Positions 34,534 to 43,314 of a DNA stretch of 46,915 nt are shown here, piece after piece. This stretch comes from Verrucomicrobia bacterium ADurb.Bin070. GTDB lineage: Bacteria > Verrucomicrobiota > Kiritimatiellia > RFP12 > UBA1067. Within the stretch, counting starts at the first letter, position 1. Each line of letters begins with the position of its first letter. The notes under the pieces were generated by a model. That model did no database searches, was not told the DNA's origin, and was given only the letters and a program-made list of their open reading frames with translations. The translations under genes and the position numbers were made by a program. Where the stretch lies: the NCBI GenBank assembly GCA_002071025.1, contig MWEJ01000004.1, positions 1 through 46,915 of the forward strand. The letters run 5' to 3'.

Positions 34534-36177
34534 CTACTGTGCGGCCGGCCGTTTGCTGTCCATCATCTGGTTGGCGAAAATCTGGAAAAAGACCTCCTGC
34601 AAGACGGCCCGGCCTTCGCGGTTGAGGCGTTGCAGCGCGGCGATCTCATTGGACTGCACGCGCAGCGAGGCGGTCAGCGTGCGTCCGTTGTGTACGATGC
34701 CGAACGTCGCGCCGTCACCGCCGCGGGGCAGCAGCCGAGCCTGCTCGGGTTTGATTTCAGGCATGATCGTCACGGTGTGCCGCACCAGGTCCGCCGCGCA
34801 CAGGAAGCCTCCGAAGCTCAGGTCCGGGGTCAACGCCGGATCCTGGCCGCCGATCCGGCGGTTGAGCGGCAGCGGCCGCGCGGCAAAGGTCTCGGGCGGC
34901 AAATGTTCGTCGATCGCGCCTTCCGGCCCGATCACGGTGACGCAGTGGCCGTTGTGCACGGCACACTCCAGCACGGCGCGTTTCAGCAGCAGCGACAGCA
35001 GAATATGGCCCAGCGAAGGGTCGGCCGGCGTCTTGTCCGCCTGCGCCATCTGCGGCGGCTGGAGCGTGACCGTATAGGTCTCGATGGCTGTCGCGCCAGC
35101 CTGGCGCCGCCGCAGACGACTGAAGGTCACGGCGTTCGTGCAGCCGGCGTCAGCGAGCATGCGGATCGCGGCTCGGGCCGCAGCGGGATCTTTAACCGGC
35201 AGGAGTTGGACCCAACAGAGGCCTTTGCCGTCGCGGGTCGGCGCGACATAATCCAGCCGGTCGCCCGTGACGGCCGGAGGCGGCAGGCGACCAGAGGTCG
35301 GCACGAGCAACCGGTGTCGCTGCGCACCTAAAAAGGGTGTCCAAAGATCGGGCCGGTCGGCGGCGCCGAGCGACATGAAGAATGCGTTGTCGGGCACGGC
35401 GTGCCAGAGCGGTTCGGACGGCACGCGCCACGAGGCGAGCAGCGCGTCCAGCGCTGAGCCCTGCTTGGCGGTGGCGCGCAGCGTCACCGCCAGCGCCGCG
35501 CCCTCCAGCGTGAATGAGAACGAAAGGGCCTCGCACGCGCGCAGCAACCGGCCGAGATCGATGATTCTTGCCGCCTGAGCGCTGCGCGCGCCGGTCAGAT
35601 CCGCCATGCGCTGCGGATTCACCAGGATGCGGAAGGTGCCGGGCAGGCTTTGCGCCGGTGCCTCAAGGAATTTTGAGCGATTCTGCCATGCCCAAGTCAG
35701 CGCGGGGCGCGAGACCGAAGTGAACAGGTGGCGGTCCGCCACCGCCACCGCCACGCACGGCGCTCGGTTGGTGTCGGAGGGGGCTTCATAGAGCGTGAAG
35801 GCGTCTTGCGACTTGTGCCGCGCATAGGCGGCTGCGAAGGCCTGTCGGATCATCGTTCCGTCGTCGGTCAGGGGGATGATAGCCACGTTCGCGGGATTGT
35901 CAGGCGCCGGGGGGGCGTCGGAGTCGACGGACTGCACGATTTTTAGTGTTTCAGATGCTGCGATGCCGGCGTATGCCGGCAGCAGCAAGGCCTGCGCGAG
36001 ACGGGCCTGGACCTGCTCCTGTACCAGCGGCAGATCCGAGATGCGGCTGAACGCGGCAGCGCCGTAGTGGATACTTTGGATGCTGTCCGCCTCCAGAATG
36101 CCGATAAACAGACGTTCCGCCCGGCAGGTGAAGGTGGTCAGCAGGATGGCAATCAAGACCAATGGATTGACGGTCAT
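34534..36177 (-). CDS. Secreted protein of unknown function (547 aa)
   Basis: I do not recognise the family. A signal peptide spans about residues 1-20 (PLVLIAILLTTFTCRA). The mature chain is a mix of alpha/beta segments with no heme, zinc or catalytic motif evident; several stretches look like repeated alpha-beta units (for example TFRILVNPQRMADL and AALAVTLRATAKQ). The C-terminus, LQRLNREGRAVLQEVFFQIFANQMM, is a likely amphipathic helix. It follows a lipoprotein gene by 16 bases on the same strand, and a secreted carbohydrate-binding-like gene follows, so it may belong to an envelope complex. Confidence 0.72.
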   Translation of the reverse strand: MTVNPLVLIAILLTTFTCRAERLFIGILEADSIQSIHYGAAAFSRISDLPLVQEQVQARLAQALLLPAYAGIAASETLKIVQSVDSDAPPAPDNPANVAIIPLTDDGTMIRQAFAAAYARHKSQDAFTLYEAPSDTNRAPCVAVAVADRHLFTSVSRPALTWAWQNRSKFLEAPAQSLPGTFRILVNPQRMADLTGARSAQAARIIDLGRLLRACEALSFSFTLEGAALAVTLRATAKQGSALDALLASWRVPSEPLWHAVPDNAFFMSLGAADRPDLWTPFLGAQRHRLLVPTSGRLPPPAVTGDRLDYVAPTRDGKGLCWVQLLPVKDPAAARAAIRMLADAGCTNAVTFSRLRRRQAGATAIETYTVTLQPPQMAQADKTPADPSLGHILLSLLLKRAVLECAVHNGHCVTVIGPEGAIDEHLPPETFAARPLPLNRRIGGQDPALTPDLSFGGFLCAADLVRHTVTIMPEIKPEQARLLPRGGDGATFGIVHNGRTLTASLRVQSNEIAALQRLNREGRAVLQEVFFQIFANQMMDSKRPAAQ

Positions 36178-36193
36178 GGAGAAAGATTCCGGT

Positions 36194-36715
36194 TCAGCGC
36201 CGGCGTTTGGGCTGGGGGTGGTAGAACATCAGCATGACGTTTTTCAGGTGTTCCGCGAGATTCGGATCGCTGCCGAAAACGTCGTCCTCCGAGCCGCAGG
36301 TCTTGCTCTGAATGTTGGCCGAAACAAAAATCGCCTCATTGGTGTTGATGCTGTCGCCTTTGCGGCGGTCTTCAAAAAGCCCTTGGTCGACCAACATCTG
36401 AAAAATGCGGTTGACCTCTTCGCGCGGCAGCGTGATGCGTGATTCTATCACATCGTTCCAGTTCGGGTCGTTGTGATTCGAGGCGAAAGGATTGGTCACC
36501 AGCAGGCTGCTGCCTTCGCGCACCGTCACGATTCCGTTGCCGTCCATGCGGACGGCCACGCGCTGAATCGGTTTGACGCGATAGTTGTAGTGGCGGATCG
36601 AGACCCAATTGAGCCCGGACTCTTTAACGGCGAAATAGGGGTTGTCGATGAAACTCGCGCACCCGCTGACGACAGTGACCGCGAGCAACACGCCGAGGCG
36701 CTTACGTTTTCTCAT
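36194..36715 (-). CDS. Small lipoprotein of unknown function (173 aa)
   Basis: The N-terminus is a lipoprotein signal with a VVSGC lipobox, so the Cys near residue 19 would be lipidated. The mature part is about 150 residues, with a beta-rich first half (RHYNYRVKPIQRVAVRMDG) and NHNDPNWNDVIESRITLPREEV. I do not recognise the family. It starts one base after the AI-2E-type permease gene stop, so both are surely on one message, which implies a shared envelope task, and it ends 16 bases before the 547-residue secreted protein gene. Confidence 0.75.
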   Translation of the reverse strand: MRKRKRLGVLLAVTVVSGCASFIDNPYFAVKESGLNWVSIRHYNYRVKPIQRVAVRMDGNGIVTVREGSSLLVTNPFASNHNDPNWNDVIESRITLPREEVNRIFQMLVDQGLFEDRRKGDSINTNEAIFVSANIQSKTCGSEDDVFGSDPNLAEHLKNVMLMFYHPQPKRRR

Positions 36716-36716
36716 G

Positions 36717-37892
36717 TCAGATCAGTTCCTTGATGTACTTGTTTTTCAACAGGCGCCAGACGACCACGATAAAGGCGCTGAGCGGAATCGCCAGCAATAC
36801 GCCCAGCAGCCCTCTAAAAACCACACCCCAGAAGAGCAGCGAAAAGATGATGACCGGATCGCTCAGCCCTGTTTTCTTGCCTTGAATGCGTGGCGTGATG
36901 AAATAACCATCGAGCACCTGCACGACACAAAAAACAGCGAGCACCAAAACCAGCCGCACGACGCTGCCCGCCTCGCCGAAAAAGGCCATCGGCAGGGTGA
37001 CTGCCAGCCCGACGACATTGCCGAGATACGGAACAAGATTGAAGCATCCCAAGGTCAAGCCGATCAGGAATCCGTAGGGCAGCCCGACCAGCCAGAAGCC
37101 CGTGCCGAACAGTAGGCCCTGGACAAAGGCGATCGTGAGCTGGCCGCGGAAAAAAGCGACGATGATCGTGAAGAACTCGTCGATCAGATACGTGACGTCA
37201 CGGCGCGTGGCAGGCTTCAGGAAAGGCAAAAACGTCTCCGCGTTGCGGCCGGAAAAGGGTTGGGCGGTCAGGAAGTAGATCAGATAAACCGGCACCACCA
37301 GCCAGCCGACCAGCGAAGCAACATAGCGGATCGCGCCCATGCCGACCGAGAGCGCTCTGCCGCCCACGTCATTGAACGAGATCTGCTCGGCCAAGGAGGC
37401 GATGAAAGCGTGCGGGTCGGCCAGAAGCGGGATTTTTTCCTCAAGTCCGTACTTGGTGAGGAAAGCCTGCAAGTCCGGGTGGGAAGCGGTCATGGCGTCG
37501 GTGACCCGTTCGGCCAGCGTGGGCAGGTATTCGACCAGCGATACAAGCTGCGTCACAAACAGCGCGCCAAAAAAGAATAGCAGCGCGGCCAGCGGAAGCA
37601 GGATCGAGAGAAAGAGCACCGGGATGGCCAGCAGATTGGACCGTCGCAGCCGGCGGTGCAGCCAGAGGTAATAGGGCTTGAGCAACAGCGTTAGGATCAG
37701 CGCGACCAGCAACGGGGTGAGGACCACCGAAACCGCCGAGAGCAATGCGAGCAAAGCCCACAGGATCAGCGCGATGAAACCGGTGACCAATGTCGCGCAC
37801 AGCACGGTGATGCCGGCGGCGACAATGCCGTTCTGTCGCTCCGTGAACGAGATCGCCGGGCGCTGATCGGAAGGATTGCGGATGACTGGCAT
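36717..37892 (-). CDS. AI-2E family transporter (391 aa)
   Basis: This is a polytopic membrane protein of the AI-2 exporter/TqsA-PerM-like superfamily: paired hydrophobic helices at about 25-70 and 75-115, a central soluble part (about 120-190), then GWLVVPVYLIYFLTAQPF, QLTIAFVQGLLFGTGFWLVGLPYGFLIGL, NLVPYLGNVVGL and PRIQGKKTGLSDPVIIFSLLFWGV. The last two motifs are the family signature. Substrate varies widely among members and autoinducer transport cannot be claimed. A GAGGAG sits about eight bases before ATG 37892 and a good promoter lies just upstream, making it the first gene of a four-gene envelope operon. Confidence 0.92.
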   Translation of the reverse strand: MPVIRNPSDQRPAISFTERQNGIVAAGITVLCATLVTGFIALILWALLALLSAVSVVLTPLLVALILTLLLKPYYLWLHRRLRRSNLLAIPVLFLSILLPLAALLFFFGALFVTQLVSLVEYLPTLAERVTDAMTASHPDLQAFLTKYGLEEKIPLLADPHAFIASLAEQISFNDVGGRALSVGMGAIRYVASLVGWLVVPVYLIYFLTAQPFSGRNAETFLPFLKPATRRDVTYLIDEFFTIIVAFFRGQLTIAFVQGLLFGTGFWLVGLPYGFLIGLTLGCFNLVPYLGNVVGLAVTLPMAFFGEAGSVVRLVLVLAVFCVVQVLDGYFITPRIQGKKTGLSDPVIIFSLLFWGVVFRGLLGVLLAIPLSAFIVVVWRLLKNKYIKELI

Positions 37893-37927
37893 GGGGAAAA
37901 CTCCTCGTTCCCATTAAGGTTGCCGCC

Positions 37928-37956
37928 AGTATACGCCGCTGCCTGTTGGGTGTAAA
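37928..37956 (-). promoter_or_regulatory. Predicted sigma-70-type promoter of the AI-2E operon
   Basis: On the minus strand, TTTACA (37956-37951) and TATACT (37933-37928) have a 17-base spacer; only one base of each element departs from consensus. The start of transcription would be near 37921. Confidence 0.6.
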
Positions 37957-37969
37957 CCGTCGATTGCCT

Positions 37970-39355
37970 CTACCGCTTCGGCAGGTGGATGCAGGCGTTG
38001 TGGAACGCGTGCGCCGCCTCCATCCACGCCTCGGACATCGTCGGGTGCGAATGGATGGTGCGCCCGACCTCGTCAACCGTGAGCTCATTGCGGATGGCGA
38101 GCGCGGCCTCGGCGATCAGCTCCGTCGCATGCGCTCCGACCGCCTGCGCGCCCAGCACCTGGCCGGAGGCGGCGTCGCAGATCCATTTGACGAAGCCGTC
38201 GGTCTCGCCGGCAGCCATGGCTTTGCCGAGGGCCGAGAAGGGGAAGGTCGCGGTCTTGACGGTGAGGCCGAGCTGCTGCGCCTTGGCTTCGGTCAGGCCG
38301 GCAAGTCCGATTTCGGGCGATGTGAAAATGCAGGAGGGGCAGAGCTTTTCAACGTGCGACTTCAGGCCTGCCGCAGCTTCAACGGCGGCTTCGCCCTGCT
38401 GGGTCGCGGCATGGGCGAGCTGGATAGAACCGGTCACCAGGTCGCCGACCGCGAAAATAGAAGCCACGTTGGTGCGGCCCTGCGCGTCCACCGGAATCGT
38501 GCCGCGCTCGTCGATCTTGACACCGGCGCGAGCGAGATCCAGCGCGGCGGTGTTGGGACGGCGTCCGACCGCCACGAGCAGGAGATCGCCGGTGACGGTC
38601 TGATCTTTGTAGGTGCCGCTGACCGTACCGTTTTTGACGGCGATATCCATGAGCGGGGCACCGGTGAGGAGCGTGACGCCCAGCGCCTCCATGCGCTTGC
38701 GCAGCACGCGCCGCACATCGCGGTCGAGCACCATGACGATGTCCTCGAGCATCTCGACCACCGTGACCTGTGTGCCGAGCGCGGCCGCCATGCAGGCGAA
38801 CTCGCAGCCGATCACGCCGCCGCCCAGAATCAGGAGGCGATCTGGCAACGCTTTGAGGTCGAGAAACGCGCGGCTGTCCATCACCCGCTTGTCCTTCGGC
38901 AGAAAGCCCGGCATGGCGGCGTCGCTGCCGGCCGCGATGATGATCGAGGCGGCGCTGAGCCAGCGCGAGGTGCCGTCGGGCTGAACGACGGAAAGCCGGT
39001 TCGGTCCCTCGAAACGGGCCGCGCCGGCGATCAGCTCGACGCCGTTGGACTTGAGCAGTCCCTGCACGCCGCCACTCAGCCGCTTGACGATCTCATTTTT
39101 GCGCGCGGCCATCACGGCATAGTCGAACGCGACGTTTTTCGCGGTGACGCCGAACGACTCAGAGTGCGCGGCGTGGTGGAAGCGTTCGGCCGACGCGATT
39201 AACGTTTTGGTCGGGATGCATCCCCAGTTGAGGCAGGTGCCGCCGAAGGCTTCTTTTTCGATAATCGCCGTCTTCTTGCCAAGCTGCGCAGCGCGGATGG
39301 CGGCAGGATAGCCGCCCGGCCCCGCTCCGATTACGATCACATCAAAGTCAAACAT
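37970..39355 (-). CDS. lpdA: Dihydrolipoyl dehydrogenase (E3)
   Basis: The enzyme reoxidises the lipoyl group of E2 with NAD+. The 461-residue flavoprotein shows VIGAGPGGYPAAIRAAQLG for FAD, the redox disulfide in GGTCLNWGCIPTK, LLILGGGVIGCEFA for NAD, IFAVGDL, and near the end HSHPTMSEAW with the catalytic His-Glu pair. It lies 62 bases after aceF on the same strand, so the two serve one dehydrogenase complex. The ATG is preceded by a heptamer repeat and a T-rich stretch without a ribosome site, so translation initiation may be weak or coupled. Confidence 0.96.
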   Translation of the reverse strand: MFDFDVIVIGAGPGGYPAAIRAAQLGKKTAIIEKEAFGGTCLNWGCIPTKTLIASAERFHHAAHSESFGVTAKNVAFDYAVMAARKNEIVKRLSGGVQGLLKSNGVELIAGAARFEGPNRLSVVQPDGTSRWLSAASIIIAAGSDAAMPGFLPKDKRVMDSRAFLDLKALPDRLLILGGGVIGCEFACMAAALGTQVTVVEMLEDIVMVLDRDVRRVLRKRMEALGVTLLTGAPLMDIAVKNGTVSGTYKDQTVTGDLLLVAVGRRPNTAALDLARAGVKIDERGTIPVDAQGRTNVASIFAVGDLVTGSIQLAHAATQQGEAAVEAAAGLKSHVEKLCPSCIFTSPEIGLAGLTEAKAQQLGLTVKTATFPFSALGKAMAAGETDGFVKWICDAASGQVLGAQAVGAHATELIAEAALAIRNELTVDEVGRTIHSHPTMSEAWMEAAHAFHNACIHLPKR

Positions 39356-39360
39356 AATAA

Positions 39361-39402
39361 AAAGTGGAGTTAGAAGTTAGGAATTAGGAGTTGTGATTTG
39401 AC
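39361..39402. repeat. Heptanucleotide-periodic tract (locus 3)
   Basis: In 7-base steps on the plus strand: AAAGTGG, AGTTAGA, AGTTAGG, AATTAGG, AGTTGTG, ATTTGAC. Its AGTTAGG core is identical to that of the tract at 20191. It lies between the aceF stop and the lpdA start, and in the sense strand it is C/T-rich with almost no G. Confidence 0.75.
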
Positions 39403-39417
39403 ACTGCCAATCGCGTG

Positions 39418-40806
39418 CTACACAAGCGCTTTCCACAGCTCGATGTTTTCGAGCTTTGCGCGGATGGCGTTGACGAATTGCGCGCCCACGGCGCCGTCCA
39501 CGATGCGGTGGTCGGCGGAGAGGGTCATGGCCATCATCGTGCGGATCTTGATTTCGCCGTTCACCACGGCCGGCACCTGCCGTCCGCTGGAAACCGCCAG
39601 AATGCCGGCTTCGCCGGGATTGATGATGGCGGTAAACTGGTCGACATTCATCATGCCCATGTTCGAGACGGTGAACGTGCTGCCTGCCATCTCATCCGGC
39701 AGAAGTTTGCCGGTCCGCGCCTTCTCGGCCAGCGCCTTGGTCTGCGCGTTCAGCTCGGCGAGCGTCAGGGTCTGCGCGGCGCGGATCACCGGAACCACCA
39801 GGCCGTTGTCCACGCTCACGGCCATCCCGAGGTCCACGTCGCCGCGCCAGGAAACCGTCACGCCGTCTGTGACCGAGTTGACGACCGGGAACTCTTCCAG
39901 CGACAGGATCACCGCTTCCAGCACGAAATCGTTGATGCTGTAGGAAAGCCCCTTCGCCTTGAGGTCGGCGCGGAACGCCATGAGGTCGGTGAGGTCGGCC
40001 TTGACGGTCACGTAGAAGTGGGGAATCGTCTGCTTGCTCTCCACCAGCCGGCGCGCGATGATCTGGCGCATGCGCGAGAGCGTCACCGGTTTACGGCGCA
40101 GGGCGCGCTCGATATCCTCGACCATGATGCGGCCGCCGTCACCCGATCCCCGCACGCTCAGGATGTCCACCGCCTTCTCGGCGGCGAGGCGCTTGGCGGC
40201 CGGCGTGATGCGCAGCGCGTCATAGTTGGCCGCGCCCAGGAAGGCGCGCACGTCTTTTTCTACGATGCGTCCGTTCGGTCCGGTGCCCTTGACGCGCGAC
40301 GGATCAATGCAGGAGGCCTGTGCGAGGGCGCGTGCGCGCGGCGAGATCACCAGGCGCTTGGCGGCCGGAGCCGGCGCCGGCGCGGGCAGAGCGGCCGGTT
40401 TGGCAGGGGCCTGCGGCACAGGCGCAGGCGAGGGGGCGGGGGCTGCAACCGGTGCTGCAGGGGCGGCCGGTGCTGCGGGCGCGGCACTCGCGCGCGGCGC
40501 CTCGGGGGCTGCCGCGGCCGGCGCGGGCGCCGCTTCGGCGGCAGGCGGCTGGTCCGGCACCTTTTCACCGGCACCGCCGACATAACCGACCACGGTGTTG
40601 ACCGGGACGGTCACGCCTTCGCGCACATAGATCTTCAGCAACACGCCTTCAAAGAAGCTCTCGACCTCCAGGTTGGCCTTGTCGGTCTCAATCTCAAAGA
40701 GGATGTCGCCCTTCGCGACCGCGTCGCCCTCTTTCTTGAGCCATTTGACGATCGCGCCTTCCTCCATGGTCTGCCCGAGTTTCGGGAAAATCACTGCCTG
40801 AGCCAT
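39418..40806 (-). CDS. aceF: Dihydrolipoamide acetyltransferase (pyruvate dehydrogenase E2)
   Basis: The 462-residue protein has one lipoyl domain (1-80; lipoyl Lys at 43 in ETDKANLE), a long Ala/Pro linker (about 85-150), then two subunit-binding motifs in tandem: ISPRARALAQ with KGTGPNGRI, and ITPAAKRLAA with RGSGDGGRI. The catalytic domain follows, with GSTFTVSNMG and LSADHRIVDG, the His-Asp active-site motif. It transfers acetyl groups to CoA; the close E3 gene fits. One normally finds a single peripheral subunit-binding domain per chain, so the doubling is notable. No E1 gene lies nearby. GGAGAG before ATG 40806 supports the start. Confidence 0.94.
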   Translation of the reverse strand: MAQAVIFPKLGQTMEEGAIVKWLKKEGDAVAKGDILFEIETDKANLEVESFFEGVLLKIYVREGVTVPVNTVVGYVGGAGEKVPDQPPAAEAAPAPAAAAPEAPRASAAPAAPAAPAAPVAAPAPSPAPVPQAPAKPAALPAPAPAPAAKRLVISPRARALAQASCIDPSRVKGTGPNGRIVEKDVRAFLGAANYDALRITPAAKRLAAEKAVDILSVRGSGDGGRIMVEDIERALRRKPVTLSRMRQIIARRLVESKQTIPHFYVTVKADLTDLMAFRADLKAKGLSYSINDFVLEAVILSLEEFPVVNSVTDGVTVSWRGDVDLGMAVSVDNGLVVPVIRAAQTLTLAELNAQTKALAEKARTGKLLPDEMAGSTFTVSNMGMMNVDQFTAIINPGEAGILAVSSGRQVPAVVNGEIKIRTMMAMTLSADHRIVDGAVGAQFVNAIRAKLENIELWKALV

Positions 40807-40881
40807 AGTCTCTCCAAACGGTTAGGTGGCGGCACGCCCGACGATCCGGAAAAACCTCGGAAGTGCCATCAAATGTTCATC

Positions 40882-40910
40882 AGTATACCGGGGCGGCGCG
40901 CGCTTGTCAT
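40882..40910 (-). promoter_or_regulatory. Predicted sigma-70-type promoter of aceF-lpdA
   Basis: On the minus strand, ATGACA (40910-40905) and TATACT (40887-40882) have a 17-base spacer; each departs from consensus at one base. The -35 lies in the palindrome TTGTCA-T-TGACAA (40904-40916), which also supplies a -35 on the other strand. Confidence 0.6.
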
Positions 40911-40938
40911 TGACAAAAATGAGCAAAAAACGTCAAAT
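40910..40938 (+). promoter_or_regulatory. Possible divergent promoter of hisC
   Basis: A perfect TTGACA at 40910-40915 is followed after 17 bases by TCAAAT at 40933-40938, a 4/6 match. A second candidate -10, TAGACT at 40990-40995, has only a 15-base spacing to TTGCAT. The region to ATG 41036 is A-rich and lacks other obvious structure. Confidence 0.35.
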
Positions 40939-41035
40939 CCGAAAAAAATAAATCATCACGCGCGCTGGTTGCATCCCGCCTCGCTGTGTTAGACTACGGC
41001 CCGTTTTCTGCAACCCGCATAATCTGGTGTTCATC

Positions 41036-42067
41036 ATGATCTGCAAAAATGTTCAGGCCCTGACGGCCTACACGCCCGGCGAGCAGCCCAAAGACGCGGG
41101 CATCATCAAGCTCAACACCAACGAGAATCCTTATCCGCCCAGCCCCAAGGTGGCCGAGGCGCTGCGCACGTTTGATGTCGCGCGACTGCGTCTCTACCCG
41201 GACCCTGTGTTTATGGCGCTGCGGCGGCGGATCGCCGAGATCCACGGCTGCACGGTCGAGCAGGTCTTTATCGGCAACGGGTCGGACGAGATCCTGGCGC
41301 TCTGCACGCGCGCGTTCGTCGAGAACGACGGCAGCGTGGGGTATTTCGAGCCGTCCTATTCGCTTTATCCGGTGCTGGCGGACATCCGGGGCGCGGCCCG
41401 TCGCCCCGTTGCGCTGGGGCCCGGTTTCACATGGCGCACGCCGGCGGACGATACGGCCTCGCTCTTTTTTATCACCAACCCCAACGCACCCACCAGCCTG
41501 CTGCACGACAAGGCGTCGGTCGCCGCCTTCTGCCGCACCTTCCGCGGCGTGGTGCTGATCGACGAGGCGTACGGAGACTTTGCCGACGACACCTGCATGG
41601 ATCTGGCGCTGGCAACGGACAACGCCAACACGTTGGTGATGCGTACCTTCTCGAAATCCTTCTCGCTGGCGGGCCTGCGTTTCGGTTACGTGATCGGCCC
41701 GGCCGCGCTGGTCGGGGCACTCTACAAGATCAAGGACTCGTACAACATGGACATGTTGGCGCAGGTCGTGGGCTTGGCCGCGTTGAACGATCTGCCTTAC
41801 ATGCAGGAGAACGTACGGCGCATCCGCGCCACCCGTGCCCGCCTGACGGCGGAACTGCGCCGGCGCGGCTGGACGGTCTGCGAGTCACAGACCAACTTTC
41901 TCTTTGCGCGTCCGCCGGACGGCGACGCCGTGCGGCGCTTCGAGGCGCTCAAGGCCGCTAAAATCTACGTACGCTATTTCCCAGGCCCTGAGACTGGCGA
42001 ATACCTGCGCATCACGATCGGGACTGAGGCGCAGACCGACGCGCTGCTGGCGCGGATCGGCGCCTGA
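41036..42067 (+). CDS. hisC: Histidinol-phosphate aminotransferase
   Basis: HisC is a PLP enzyme that transaminates imidazole acetol phosphate in histidine synthesis. Motifs: KLNTNENPYPPSP at the start, IGNGSDEIL, FITNPNAPTS, LIDEAYGDF, and the PLP-lysine stretch MRTFSKSFSLAGLRFGY. The late QTNFLFARPP and YLRITIGT are normal. Length (343) fits the family. A GTG at 41027 would add three residues; neither start has a clear ribosome site. It stands alone between divergent aceF and convergent polyamine genes, far from hisG. Confidence 0.93.
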   Translation: MICKNVQALTAYTPGEQPKDAGIIKLNTNENPYPPSPKVAEALRTFDVARLRLYPDPVFMALRRRIAEIHGCTVEQVFIGNGSDEILALCTRAFVENDGSVGYFEPSYSLYPVLADIRGAARRPVALGPGFTWRTPADDTASLFFITNPNAPTSLLHDKASVAAFCRTFRGVVLIDEAYGDFADDTCMDLALATDNANTLVMRTFSKSFSLAGLRFGYVIGPAALVGALYKIKDSYNMDMLAQVVGLAALNDLPYMQENVRRIRATRARLTAELRRRGWTVCESQTNFLFARPPDGDAVRRFEALKAAKIYVRYFPGPETGEYLRITIGTEAQTDALLARIGA

Positions 42068-42088
42068 GGGGTTGACAGTCAGCCCGTG

Positions 42089-43288
<1,200 letters not shown>

Positions 43289-43314
43289 GAAGAAATCCTC
43301 GTTCGCGTTAAGAA

